A stretch of DNA of 64,000 nucleotides from Tissierellia bacterium. Its GTDB lineage: Bacteria; Bacillota; Clostridia; Tissierellales; Peptoniphilaceae. Shown here in pieces: positions 54,742-63,888 of the stretch (position 1 is the first letter of the stretch; each line of letters begins with the position of its first letter). A program made the position numbers and the translations under genes. The DNA lies in assembly GCA_030537875.1 (NCBI GenBank), contig JAUNVC010000002.1, positions 1-64,000 on the forward strand, given 5' to 3'. A model generated the notes under the pieces. That model was given only the letters and a program-made list of their open reading frames with translations, was not told the DNA's origin and made no database searches.

Positions 54742-54802
54742 AGTGCCTCCTTAGGAGACTCATAAGAGTATTCATCCCATTCCTTCTTATCCCTCGTATA
54801 GA

Positions 54803-54831
54803 ATCCGTTTTGAGACCACGTTTTGTGACAG
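54803..54831 (-). promoter_or_regulatory. ECF-type promoter of the ABC exporter gene
   Basis: TGTCACA (54831-54825), 16 nt, CGGATT (54808-54803), about 60 nt before the exporter ATG. Confidence 0.88.
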
Positions 54832-54849
54832 GTTTGGGAAAAATTTTAC

Positions 54850-56115
54850 TTAGGAATCTCTTTTTTCTAAAAGGGCTACCGCTTCCATATGTTTGGTGGC
54901 GGCGAAATTATAAAATCCTTTCAAACGGCAGACTCGATACTGGGTCATCTCTTGCATGTCGATGTGCATGGTTTTGGGGTTACAGCTCACATAGAGAATC
55001 TGTTTTACTCCAGATTGATTCAAACTCTCCCTCACCTTGGGATGAAGTCCCATACGGGGCGGATCGATGACAATCATGTCGGCCTTGTCTTCTCTTTTTA
55101 CGAATTCTTTGCAATCGGCAAGAACCAATTCCACATTGTGGATGTCGTTGATTTCCAAAACTTGTTTCCCGTCTTCAATATTGGCGGGGTTGATTTCCAC
55201 AGAATAAATTTTCTTTGCTTTAGGGCTTAGGATGGATCCTAGGACAGCCGAGCCTGCGTAGAGGTCCCATAGCAAGTCGACGGATTCCACCTGTTCTCTT
55301 ACATAGGTATAGAGTTCTTCGGCAGCTTTACTATTGGTCTGAAAAAAAGAAAAGGGACCGATGGGAAAGCGAAGTCCCACCACTTCTTCTTGGATGGTTT
55401 TTGCTCCATAGAGATGATAGACTTCTTCCGCTGTGATGGCATCTCCCGTGGAGTCGTTGATGGTGTGGTAGATGGATTTGATCTCACCCTCCATGGAGAG
55501 AGAAAGCATATGATCTACAAAGTCTTTGGGGAGGGCTTCTTCGGAGGTGGTGACGAGATTTAAGAGGTAGGCATCCTCTGCCACACTGTGTCGGATGACC
55601 AAATGACGCAGGAGGCCTTTGTGGTTCCATCGATGATAGAAGTCTAGGTTTCGCTTCGCAAAAAATTTTCTCACATGACGACGGATACGGATGAAGTCAT
55701 AGGGTATGAGGGGCCAATCTGTGTCTTCGATGATGTTGTGAAACTTCCCTTTTTCATGGAGTCCCAGTTGCAGGGGCCCCCCCTTGACTTGATCACCAAA
55801 AGTATATTCCATTTTATTTCGATAAAAGAGAGTGGCCTTGGGGATATGGAGCCCTCGGTAGTCCACGCCGGGATACTTGGACGCCATGGATTGGAGGGTT
55901 TCTTCTTTTTTCTTTTGGTCTTCGAGGAGGATGTCTTTTCTGCAACTTCCCATGGTGGCAATGGATGCCAAGGAGTGCTTCGCTCCTTGGACAATGAGTG
56001 TATGTTTCCCGGCGATGGCTCTTTCTTTGGACAAAGAAAGAGGGGTGAATTGCTTCTCCCCCAACCATTCTTTTGTATGGTTCCCCGAACGTAAGATATT
56101 GATTTCTTTGTTCAA
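54850..56115 (-). CDS. 23S rRNA (uracil-C5)-methyltransferase, RlmD/RlmCD family
   Basis: 421 residues. Catalytic domain with DLYAGSAVLGSIL, YSVEINPANIEDGKQVLEIN, VLADCKEF, IDPPRMGLHPKV and YVSCNPKT, whose Cys is the nucleophile of the RumA family. The N-terminal region lacks the TRAM domain and also the C-x5-C-G-G-C Fe-S cluster of most RlmD proteins; only GSCRKDI remains there. It may be a divergent, cluster-free member. Upstream of it, the WG-repeat lipoprotein ends 10 nt away. Confidence 0.82.
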   Translation of the reverse strand: MNKEINILRSGNHTKEWLGEKQFTPLSLSKERAIAGKHTLIVQGAKHSLASIATMGSCRKDILLEDQKKKEETLQSMASKYPGVDYRGLHIPKATLFYRNKMEYTFGDQVKGGPLQLGLHEKGKFHNIIEDTDWPLIPYDFIRIRRHVRKFFAKRNLDFYHRWNHKGLLRHLVIRHSVAEDAYLLNLVTTSEEALPKDFVDHMLSLSMEGEIKSIYHTINDSTGDAITAEEVYHLYGAKTIQEEVVGLRFPIGPFSFFQTNSKAAEELYTYVREQVESVDLLWDLYAGSAVLGSILSPKAKKIYSVEINPANIEDGKQVLEINDIHNVELVLADCKEFVKREDKADMIVIDPPRMGLHPKVRESLNQSGVKQILYVSCNPKTMHIDMQEMTQYRVCRLKGFYNFAATKHMEAVALLEKRDS

Positions 56116-56124
56116 GTCTTCCTC

Positions 56125-57717
56125 CTAGTAGTTTATCTTGGGGGCAAGTTTTGCTTTGAAAAAATCCCCGCTTTGATGTTTAATCATAGATTCCAATTCT
56201 TCATAGGGAAAGATCTCATGGATAGGATTGTCCCCTTGGAAGACGACTTCCAAATTTCGATCGTAGGCGAAGGAGAGGATTTCTCCATACTCCATGTCCC
56301 CATGGCGCTTTTCCATTTGTTCTTTCAAGTAGGCATTTAATTCTTCCATATGGAAGATATCATCCAGTCGAATTTTCATTCCATTGGCAATGTTCATCAT
56401 GAAGGGAAAGTCCTCTTCTTCCATGACACGAACATAGAGGATATCCCCCATGAGATCCAATCCATAGGTTGTAGTTTTTGTTTGGGCCAGTGCATCAATG
56501 TATTCTTTTAATTTTTCATTGATGGTTTTTTCAACTTTGGGGTGGATAAGGAAGGGATAGGTTCTTTCTCCTTCTGCCACAAAGGTCACTTTCAGCTGAC
56601 CTAGGGGCTGGACGATGGGCACTCGGAAGACAAGGGTGTCGTCTTTGTAATATTCTTTCCCATACTCTTTTTCCACCATGACAAGATGGGTATCTTTTTC
56701 CATCGATAGGGCGCCATTCGTTGGTCCCGGGATCTCTTTTCCCTCTTGGTCGATAAAGAATGTTTTCCCTTCTCGTATAGCACACAAGAATCCGCCATTT
56801 TCTTCTCTATGTTTTGCATTGACACTGGAGTATCTCTCTTGGTTCAAGAGTTGATTTTCCATGGTATAAATTTTCCATGCTCCCTCTTCTCCCGAGAGAA
56901 AATAGGTTCGATCCAATATGCGAATCTCATCATGGACGGGAGGTACCAATTCTTTGCCTTGAATGTCATAAATTCCTTTTTTTAATTTTCCTCCACTTCG
57001 GATAAAGAGAACCATGCGATCATCCTTGAGTTCGGTCAGATCTCCCGGCATTTCTTCAATCAATATGTTTCCGGACATATCCAAGAGGGAGGTTTTTTCA
57101 CCGGCGGCGATGAAATAGGGGGTGTCTTCGATTTTTACCACATGTGAATAGGGGAGCTCTTCCATGTCCCCTTCTCGGCTCAAACGAAAGACTACACCAT
57201 CTTTCATGACCACGGCGCCGTCTTTTCCAAAGGGATAGGCTTCATCAAAGGGGCCGTCGATTTTCTTCTCTTCCTTCTCCCCTCGATAGCTCCACCGTTG
57301 GCCTTCCAATACGGCATACAGGTTTTCCGTTTTCATGCGGATATAGTCATATCCTCCAAAGATTTCTTCTCCATTGGATAGGTCCACCACGTAGGTTTTT
57401 CCATCTCTTTGGGCGATGGCTCTCTTATGCTGAATGTCCAAGATTGTTTGATAGGTTTTTTTGGTTACTTCACGTCCCTTTTGATCTATGATCATAGGTC
57501 TTCCTTCGCTTTGCACCACTCCATATCCTTGGTCAAAGGTTCGGAGTATCTCCTCATAGAGCGCATCACTTGCAGGGTTTCCCTCTTCATCCACAAAGCC
57601 ATAGAGGATGACACCTTCCACCACTTCGGCACTGGGATAGAGATCTTTTTCTTTCTCTTTGCATCCGAGAAGACCCAAGAGAAGCACTACGATACATACA
57701 AGTAAACTTTTTTTCAT
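56125..57717 (-). CDS. WG-repeat lipoprotein
   Basis: 530 residues. Lipobox LLGC (Cys19) after MKKSLLVCIVVLLLG. The mature protein has WG/KWG-like repeats of about 45-50 residues: GFVDEEGNPASDALYEEILR, GYGVVQSEGRPMIIDQKGRE, VVDLSNGEEIFGGYDYI and others up to about residue 340. A C-terminal domain of about 160 residues, with VTFVAEGERTYPFLIHPKVE and MNIANGMKIRLDDIF, resembles RsiV/DUF3298-type domains. Surface lipoprotein of unknown function, between gltX and the RlmD-type gene, 9 nt after gltX. Confidence 0.75.
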   Translation of the reverse strand: MKKSLLVCIVVLLLGLLGCKEKEKDLYPSAEVVEGVILYGFVDEEGNPASDALYEEILRTFDQGYGVVQSEGRPMIIDQKGREVTKKTYQTILDIQHKRAIAQRDGKTYVVDLSNGEEIFGGYDYIRMKTENLYAVLEGQRWSYRGEKEEKKIDGPFDEAYPFGKDGAVVMKDGVVFRLSREGDMEELPYSHVVKIEDTPYFIAAGEKTSLLDMSGNILIEEMPGDLTELKDDRMVLFIRSGGKLKKGIYDIQGKELVPPVHDEIRILDRTYFLSGEEGAWKIYTMENQLLNQERYSSVNAKHREENGGFLCAIREGKTFFIDQEGKEIPGPTNGALSMEKDTHLVMVEKEYGKEYYKDDTLVFRVPIVQPLGQLKVTFVAEGERTYPFLIHPKVEKTINEKLKEYIDALAQTKTTTYGLDLMGDILYVRVMEEEDFPFMMNIANGMKIRLDDIFHMEELNAYLKEQMEKRHGDMEYGEILSFAYDRNLEVVFQGDNPIHEIFPYEELESMIKHQSGDFFKAKLAPKINY

Positions 57718-57725
57718 TCTCCCTC

Positions 57726-59180
57726 CTATCCTTTGACACGACGAAGGATTTCGTCTTTTCCTAGGAGATATAGCACATGATGAAATTCTGGTCCATGGGC
57801 AGCCCCGGTGAGTAGGGAACGGACGGGCATAAAGAGATTCTTTCCTTTGATTCCCGTTTTCTCCTTCAATTCCTTCATGAAGGTGCCTGCTCTTTCCAAG
57901 GTCATATCTCCCTCATCCAACAATTCAATGATGGCCTCTTTGAGTGTCGGAAGATCTTCGCTCTCCAGCCATTCCTTGGTGTCTTCTTCGTAGGTGACGG
58001 GTCCTGGAGAAAAGAGCTTGCATTTATCTGCCAACACTTTCAAGGTTGCTGCATTTTCTTTAAAGGCTTCCATCATAATCTCATAATACTCTCTACGTTC
58101 TTCTATCTCTTCCATGGAGTATCCCAAGGCTTCCACCATAAAGGGCTTGGCACGATCGAGGAGTTCCCCATTTTCTAAATGGCGAATGTAGTGGGCATTG
58201 ACCCAGTTTAGTTTTTCTACGTCAAAGATACCGCCAGTTTTGCTGACCCGATCAAAGTCAAAGAGTTCCACCATTTCTTCCAAGGTCATAAACTCATCTT
58301 CCTTGTCCGGACTCCAACCGAGAAGTGCCAGATAATTGACCAAGGCTTCGGGGAGATATCCTGCGGATTTAAAATCTTCCACACTGACGTCTCCTTGACG
58401 CTTGGATAATTTCTTTCGATCCTTGTTGAGCACAGTGGGTAGGTGAACATAGGTGGGTTTTTCCCATCCAAGGGCTTGGTAGAGATAGACATGTTTCGGT
58501 GTGCTGGGGAGCCATTCTTCTCCTCGCACGATATGGGTGACTCCCATGAGATGGTCATCCACCACCACCGCCATATGGTAGGTGGGGAATCCATCGCTTT
58601 TCAAGAGGACTTGATCGTCCATGTCGTCGGTATTGATGGTGATTTTACCGCGGACCAAGTCTTGGAATGTGATGTCCTCTCCTGCGGGCAATTTCATACG
58701 AACCACATAGGGTTCTCCCGCTTCAATTCTCTTCTTCGCTTCCTCTTGGGGTACGCTCCGACAAAATCCATCGTACTTGGGGACCAATCCTTTGACTTCT
58801 CTTTCCTTTCGAATATCATCCAGGCGCTCCTTGGTACAAAAACAATAATAGGCGTGGCCCGATGCAATGAGCTGATCTACATATTTTTTATAAAGTTCCA
58901 ATCGTTCCGATTGGATATAGGGACCTCTATCCCCCACCTGTTGCAATGCTCCATCAATGATTTTCGGTCCTTCATCGAAGTCCAATCCACTCCAATGAAG
59001 AGCTTCGATCAAATTCTCAATGGCACCTTCCACATAGCGTGTTCGATCCGTATCTTCAATCCGGAGGATGAAACTTCCCCCGTGCTTTCTCGCATAGAGA
59101 TAATTGAAGAGGGCCGTACGCAGTCCTCCAATATGGAGCCAACCTGTGGGCGAGGGTGCAAAACGTACTCTAACGGTCAT
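57726..59180 (-). CDS. gltX: Glutamyl-tRNA synthetase
   Basis: 484 residues from ATG 59180 with GGAGG upstream; the frame runs further up but the conserved protein starts at MTVRVRFAPSPTGWLHIGG. HIGH motif LHIGGLRTALFNYL, KMSKS equivalent KKLSKRQGDVS. The four-Cys zinc motif is reduced: FCTKERLD has one Cys and a few positions are missing. Class I synthetase charging tRNA-Glu (and tRNA-Gln in organisms with GatCAB). Overlaps proS by 11 nt, so under the same T-box. Confidence 0.97.
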   Translation of the reverse strand: MTVRVRFAPSPTGWLHIGGLRTALFNYLYARKHGGSFILRIEDTDRTRYVEGAIENLIEALHWSGLDFDEGPKIIDGALQQVGDRGPYIQSERLELYKKYVDQLIASGHAYYCFCTKERLDDIRKEREVKGLVPKYDGFCRSVPQEEAKKRIEAGEPYVVRMKLPAGEDITFQDLVRGKITINTDDMDDQVLLKSDGFPTYHMAVVVDDHLMGVTHIVRGEEWLPSTPKHVYLYQALGWEKPTYVHLPTVLNKDRKKLSKRQGDVSVEDFKSAGYLPEALVNYLALLGWSPDKEDEFMTLEEMVELFDFDRVSKTGGIFDVEKLNWVNAHYIRHLENGELLDRAKPFMVEALGYSMEEIEERREYYEIMMEAFKENAATLKVLADKCKLFSPGPVTYEEDTKEWLESEDLPTLKEAIIELLDEGDMTLERAGTFMKELKEKTGIKGKNLFMPVRSLLTGAAHGPEFHHVLYLLGKDEILRRVKG

Positions 59181-60885
59181 GTTTGTCCTCCTTTGCTTTT
59201 TCTTCTTGTAAAATTTGGGCAATGTCTGAAACGGACACTTCCCGTACTTCTTTCGGGCTACGACGATGGCTAAATTCAACTATTTGTTCTGCGGCGCCTT
59301 TTCCCACAGTGATGCGTAGGGGGATGCCAATTAAATCTCGGTCATTGAATTTTACGCCCGGTCTTTCTTTTCTATCGTCCAACAGCACTTCCCAATCCTT
59401 GGAGAGGTCCTTATATAATTGTTCTCCCAAGGCCAACTGTGCCTCATCTTTTACGTTCATAATGGAAATGATCACGTGATAGGGTGCCACCACCAGGGGC
59501 CATATGATGCCATTGTCGTCATGGTTTTGTTCAATGACAGCCGTGATGGTACGAGAAATTCCGACTCCATAGGATCCCATGTAGAAGGGTTTCTTTTGTT
59601 GGTTTTCATCCAAGTATCCGGCGCCTTGGCTCTCGGCATATTGGGTACCCAAACCAAAGATTTGCCCCACTTCAATGCCTCGGCGGATGTGCAAGGTTCC
59701 CTTTCCATCGGGAGACATATCTCCTTCTCTTGCGGTCAATAAATCTCCTGCTTTTTCCGCTTGGAAATCCCTCGGTACATTGACATTTTTTATGTGGATA
59801 TCTTCTTTGTTGCCCCCGACCACCATGTTTTTCATTTGGAACACACGATCATCGGCAATGAAGCGACCCTTCATGTGGACCGGTCCTGTAAATCCAGGGA
59901 AACTACCGCATTTCACGATGGTGTCGTGATCCATCATCTCCACGTCATGTTCAGCCACATCCAAGTAATTGATGAGCTTGGTCATGTTGAGTTCTCGATC
60001 TCCCGGAATAAGAGCAAAGACAGGTTCTCCCTTAACCAATAGGTCAATACATTTCACTGTTTGTTCCGGTTGTATGGAAAGCTGTTGGCATAGGGCGGCA
60101 ATGGTCTTTGCCCCCGGCGTTTCCACCTCTTCCATGGGAAGCTCTTCTGCAGTATCTTCAATGGAATAGACCACCGCACATTTTTCAATGCTGGCAGCAA
60201 AATGGAAATCCTCCGTATAGAGGAGTTCTCCCTCTCCCGTATCGGCCAAGGCCTGAAACTCGGTGGAAAGATTTCCTCCCATTTGTCCGGAGTCACTATC
60301 GACCTTGACATAATCCAATCCAATCTCAGTAAAAATGGCGTCATAGGCTTTTTCCATCTCCTTGAAGGATTGGAGCATCCCCTCATAGTCGCGATCATAA
60401 CTATATGCGTCCTTCATTAAAAATTCCCGACTGCGATTGAGTCCAAAGCGAGGTCTTTTTTCATCTCGATACTTGATTTGAATTTGATAAAGATTCAAGG
60501 GAAGTTGCTTATAACTATTCAATTCGTCTTTAACAAGGAAGGAAAAATACTCCTCCGCCGTGGGTCCCAAGGAAAATTCTCGGCCGTGACGGTCTTCCAA
60601 CTTAAACATTTCTGGTCCGTATTTTTCCCAGCGACCGGATGCATCCCAAATTTCTCTGGGTTGGACTACGCTCATCCGCACCTCTTGGCTACCAGCAGCA
60701 TCCATATGTTTTCTTACAATGTTTTCAATTTTACTCAATACCCGTAACCCCAATGGGAGGTAGGAATAGATTCCCACCACTGTCCGCCGGATCATACCAG
60801 CACGTAACATCAACTGATGGCTGGCGATTTCTGCATCGCCGGGGACCTCCCGTAATGTGGGAAGATACAATTTTGATAAACGCAT
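59170..60885 (-). CDS. proS: Prolyl-tRNA synthetase (bacterial type, with editing domain)
   Basis: 571 residues from ATG 60885 with AGGAGG upstream. Class II motifs: motif 1 region VVGIYSYLPLGLRVLSKIENIV, motif 2 FRDE-like YRDEKRPRFGLNRSREFLMKDAYSY (core: RSREFLMKDAYS), motif 3 GSYGVGISRTITAV. The YbaK-like cis-editing insertion spans about residues 230-390. Regulated by a proline T-box leader. gltX follows in the same transcript. Confidence 0.97.
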   Translation of the reverse strand: MRLSKLYLPTLREVPGDAEIASHQLMLRAGMIRRTVVGIYSYLPLGLRVLSKIENIVRKHMDAAGSQEVRMSVVQPREIWDASGRWEKYGPEMFKLEDRHGREFSLGPTAEEYFSFLVKDELNSYKQLPLNLYQIQIKYRDEKRPRFGLNRSREFLMKDAYSYDRDYEGMLQSFKEMEKAYDAIFTEIGLDYVKVDSDSGQMGGNLSTEFQALADTGEGELLYTEDFHFAASIEKCAVVYSIEDTAEELPMEEVETPGAKTIAALCQQLSIQPEQTVKCIDLLVKGEPVFALIPGDRELNMTKLINYLDVAEHDVEMMDHDTIVKCGSFPGFTGPVHMKGRFIADDRVFQMKNMVVGGNKEDIHIKNVNVPRDFQAEKAGDLLTAREGDMSPDGKGTLHIRRGIEVGQIFGLGTQYAESQGAGYLDENQQKKPFYMGSYGVGISRTITAVIEQNHDDNGIIWPLVVAPYHVIISIMNVKDEAQLALGEQLYKDLSKDWEVLLDDRKERPGVKFNDRDLIGIPLRITVGKGAAEQIVEFSHRRSPKEVREVSVSDIAQILQEEKAKEDKHDR

Positions 60886-60894
60886 ATACTCCTC

Positions 60895-61095
60895 CTTACA
60901 AAAAAAGCAACCGCCATGAGGCGATCGCCGCGTTACCACTCAAATAAATACTCTATCGGACGTAACGAGTGCCTCACGCTCCAATGGAGAAAAAGGAAAT
61001 CGGGTTCACCTTTGTGGTTCACAACTTCTTTCACCAACCGAAGTCTCTCTGAAGTGCCTACAAAAGCTACTATTTTTCTGTACCCATGATATCAC
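60895..61095 (-). promoter_or_regulatory. T-box riboswitch (proline specifier) of proS-gltX
   Basis: Leader with an AGAGAG segment and distal loop (about 61030-61050), a specifier loop GTGAACCCGATTT (Pro codon CCC at 61004-61002), the T-box core GAGTGGTAACGCGG (around 60929-60942), and a terminator hairpin GGCGATCGCC-TCATGGCGGTTGC followed by a T7 run (60900-60928). Uncharged tRNA-Pro would stabilise the antiterminator. Confidence 0.93.
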
Positions 61096-61205
61096 ACTCC
61101 ATTGTTTCTGTCAAGGTCTCCCCTTTGAAAAAAGAGGGGATACACCTTCCTTTGCACAGGTATCTTGGCTACAATGGACGGGTTCACCGCTCCTTTGAGA
61201 TTGTT

Positions 61206-62030
61206 CTATTTCTTCTCCATGTGCACCTTCAAAAGTAGGGGAGCATAGTCTTTCACCCAAGGTAGACGATAGGCCATGCGGAAGAATCCCTTCTTCCATC
61301 CATAGGGGAAGTAGAAATGAATTTCTTCTATGGTTTGAATCTCTTTGCACCATGAGGAAAGGATCTTCTTTGCATCTTTGCGATTGATGCCCCAGGGCAT
61401 GGGAGGTGCCATATAGTCTTTGGTGATTCGATAGCCTTTCACGGTCTGTTTGGAATAGCGCTCATTGATGACATCAAAGACCATGGTGGCTCGATCAAAA
61501 TAGTGACCAATTTCTTGGATGAGATTTTTTACCTCATCTTCTTTGAAATACATCAGCAGTCCTTGGGCATTGATGAGGGTGGGAGTCTTGGGATCCAACA
61601 TCTCCATCCAACGCCGATCCAACGCCGAACAAGCCAAGTGAATATGCCTTGCATCAGGTGTAATAAACATCTCTCGGATGCGAATGGCTTCCGGTAAATC
61701 CACCGTAACCCAAAGATTGCCATTGGCTTTCACCCGGAACCGATGAGTTTCCAATCCTTCTCCCAAATTTACAATCACCCCGTCGGGGTATTGTTTTATA
61801 AAGGATTCGATTTCCTCATCAAAAATACGGGAGCGAATGGGATGGAATAGATTGTTGGGTGCTCCAAATTTTTGTTCATAGGGATAGTCGATTTGGTCAA
61901 ATATTTCCTCTGCCATTGGATCTTTCAAGACGGGAGATTTTCCTTTGGATTCCATGGCTCGATTATAAAGAGTCCATAAAAAGGTTTCTGCAACTCCCTG
62001 GAGTTGAATTTTCTTTTTTTCTCTGTCCAT
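61206..62030 (-). CDS. Leucine carboxyl methyltransferase (LCM/TcmP)-family methyltransferase
   Basis: 274 residues. It begins KKKIQLQGVAETFLWTLYNRAM and has the family features RSRIFDEEIESFIKQYP, VNLGEGLETHRFRV (SAM-binding loop; the usual GxGxxT is GEGLET), TVDLPEAIRIRE and LINAQGLLMYFKEDEVKNLI. Bacterial members act as O-methyltransferases on unknown small molecules. Cytoplasmic. Nine nt after the racemase-like gene stop. The 109 bp between it and the T-box contains no gene. Confidence 0.8.
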   Translation of the reverse strand: MDREKKKIQLQGVAETFLWTLYNRAMESKGKSPVLKDPMAEEIFDQIDYPYEQKFGAPNNLFHPIRSRIFDEEIESFIKQYPDGVIVNLGEGLETHRFRVKANGNLWVTVDLPEAIRIREMFITPDARHIHLACSALDRRWMEMLDPKTPTLINAQGLLMYFKEDEVKNLIQEIGHYFDRATMVFDVINERYSKQTVKGYRITKDYMAPPMPWGINRKDAKKILSSWCKEIQTIEEIHFYFPYGWKKGFFRMAYRLPWVKDYAPLLLKVHMEKK

Positions 62031-62038
62031 TGAACCTC

Positions 62039-62695
62039 CTATTTAGAAAATAACCTTGGTGGTTCCAAACCATAACGTGCGGGATACTGGACTCTTCGCA
62101 TGACGGCCTCGGCTTGATATTTCCCAGGATAAAGAAGTTCCAAATGGGGATACATCTCTCGAATCATATAATCCACCAGCTCATAATGGGTGCATCCCAA
62201 AATCAGTCTTTTTACACGGCGACGTTTCAACGGTTCGATGATTGCTTGAAGCTCCACTTGTATCTTTTCCTTATCTCCCTCCTCAATGAGTTTTGCCAGA
62301 CTACTAGAGGGCATGGACAAAGCATGAAGGCTCTTGGAATACATCCGTGAACGGTGGGTATAGTAGGTGGAGATAACTCCCAAATTTCTAAGATGCTGCC
62401 GTGACAGAACTCGAATGGTGGGAGTGATGATATCCACCACCCTAGGCCCCGTAAGCCCCGCTCCCAACAGAGCCACACTCATGGTGTTGCAGGCCGGCAC
62501 CAGCACATCATACTCACCCTTGTGAGCTCCTATCAATTGTTTTGTGAGTCGGAGAATCTCGCTTCCCGACTTTTCTCCATAGGGCATATTTTTTTCATCG
62601 GAGGCGTATTGAATCTCTAAGGATGGTTCCATACTCCGTAGATAGCGTTCCACCACCCGGCCTCCTTTGCCCGAATCAATGACTAATATTCTCAA
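62039..62695 (-). CDS. Glutamate racemase-like (MurI family) protein
   Basis: 218 residues, shorter than classical MurI (about 260). N-terminal VIDSGKGGRVVERYLR (Asp7, Ser8), first catalytic Cys69 in VPACNTMSVAL, second Cys in LILGCTHYELV. All key residues are present. It might supply D-glutamate for peptidoglycan or act on a related substrate. The start overlaps the AlgX-like gene end by 20 nt. Confidence 0.85.
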   Translation of the reverse strand: MRILVIDSGKGGRVVERYLRSMEPSLEIQYASDEKNMPYGEKSGSEILRLTKQLIGAHKGEYDVLVPACNTMSVALLGAGLTGPRVVDIITPTIRVLSRQHLRNLGVISTYYTHRSRMYSKSLHALSMPSSSLAKLIEEGDKEKIQVELQAIIEPLKRRRVKRLILGCTHYELVDYMIREMYPHLELLYPGKYQAEAVMRRVQYPARYGLEPPRLFSK

Positions 62696-63779
62696 AATAC
62701 TCTAAATACTCCTCTCCTAATCGGAATGCATTTTCCGCTGCAATAAGAACCACCACATCGGCCTTTCTTTCCGGTGCTTTTACGCGACCAAAACGTATAT
62801 CATAGGAACGCAAACGTCCCAACCTAGGTGCCAAAAGAGCCTCAAAAACATTGGTAAAAGAATCTCCATAGATAACCATATAAGGCCCTTCTCCGTCCTC
62901 CGCTTCAATCAATGTTTCCCTATGATCTCCGCCCATATAGGACACATAGCTTGTCATGGTTTCAAAATCATTGATGGTAGATAGGCCATCGATGGAACGT
63001 TTCATCTTTCGCTGATAGATGGGCTCTTCAATGGGTTCATCTTCCGTGAGATAAGCCATCATCTTGGATCTTGAACCCTTAAACCGATGGGTGCGAAAGC
63101 GGATGGGTGAATGGACAAGGGAAAGGTTCTGCTCTGCCAATATAGTTTCCAGCTGGGAAATGATTTTTTCTGCACCGCTGACTTTGATATGATGGTCCGT
63201 GGAAAAAAAGTCTTCTTTTGTCAACAGCTCTCTGGGATTGATGATGTGGATGCCGGCTTCTTGGAGGCCATGGATAAGCCTTTCTTGGGCTGGTTGGTCT
63301 ATGGTTTCTGGATTGAGTATTCCCTTGGGATACTCCCACACCGAAGAAATCATGGGGACGGGCACAACGATAAATTCCGTGCCTTCCTTCTCCAACTCTT
63401 TCTTGATGGCAATGAATTTGGCAATGGTTTCCTCCGTTTTATCTTCTGCTCCCACATACTTTTCATGGTCGGAAAAGTCATAAAAGTGAGGTGGTTTGAC
63501 ATGGATATGATTGATGAAGGGACGACGATAGAAATACCTATCAAGATAGGCCTCCCACAAAACCAAATCGTCACGAAAGAGCCGATCTTTCAATGCCAGT
63601 TCAACTTCTGGCGATGCTCCTTGTGCGAAAAATGAAACAAAACTTGTGGGGGGCATATCCACGGGCTTTCGATTTTCGTACTTTAAAATCTCCTCCTTTG
63701 GGTGACTCAAGTGCCAAGCCCCAAAGAGGAGTGTTCCTAGAAATATGATACTGTAGATCCATCTTCCCCACTGTTTCAT
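62676..63779 (-). CDS. AlgX/AlgJ-like SGNH O-acetyltransferase-type protein
   Basis: 367 residues from ATG 63779, with GAGGTGG upstream. Signal anchor WIYSIIFLGTLLFGAWHL. The SGNH-type catalytic residues are visible: FFSTDHHIKVSGAEKI (Asp-x-His of the triad) and VIYGDSFTNVFEALLAP (Ser in GDSF). Family members acetylate exopolysaccharide with an AlgI-type partner, not seen in the window. Extracytoplasmic. Confidence 0.78.
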   Translation of the reverse strand: MKQWGRWIYSIIFLGTLLFGAWHLSHPKEEILKYENRKPVDMPPTSFVSFFAQGASPEVELALKDRLFRDDLVLWEAYLDRYFYRRPFINHIHVKPPHFYDFSDHEKYVGAEDKTEETIAKFIAIKKELEKEGTEFIVVPVPMISSVWEYPKGILNPETIDQPAQERLIHGLQEAGIHIINPRELLTKEDFFSTDHHIKVSGAEKIISQLETILAEQNLSLVHSPIRFRTHRFKGSRSKMMAYLTEDEPIEEPIYQRKMKRSIDGLSTINDFETMTSYVSYMGGDHRETLIEAEDGEGPYMVIYGDSFTNVFEALLAPRLGRLRSYDIRFGRVKAPERKADVVVLIAAENAFRLGEEYLEYFENISH

Positions 63780-63888
63780 AGGTCCACCTCTTTGTTCCAT
63801 TATACCATAGCTGGTGGTCCTTGCCCATTCCTATTATTTTTATTCCAACTGGGTATAGTATATGTATGAATATTTGAAAGGAGATTTT

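Noticed and set aside
57726..59279. gltX with a 33-residue N-terminal extension
   Set aside because: The extension is basic and not conserved; ATG 59180 has GGAGG and the canonical N-terminus.
61100..61206. Terminator behind the LCM-type gene
   Set aside because: The only hairpin has a five-base stem with a long loop and no proper T run after it.
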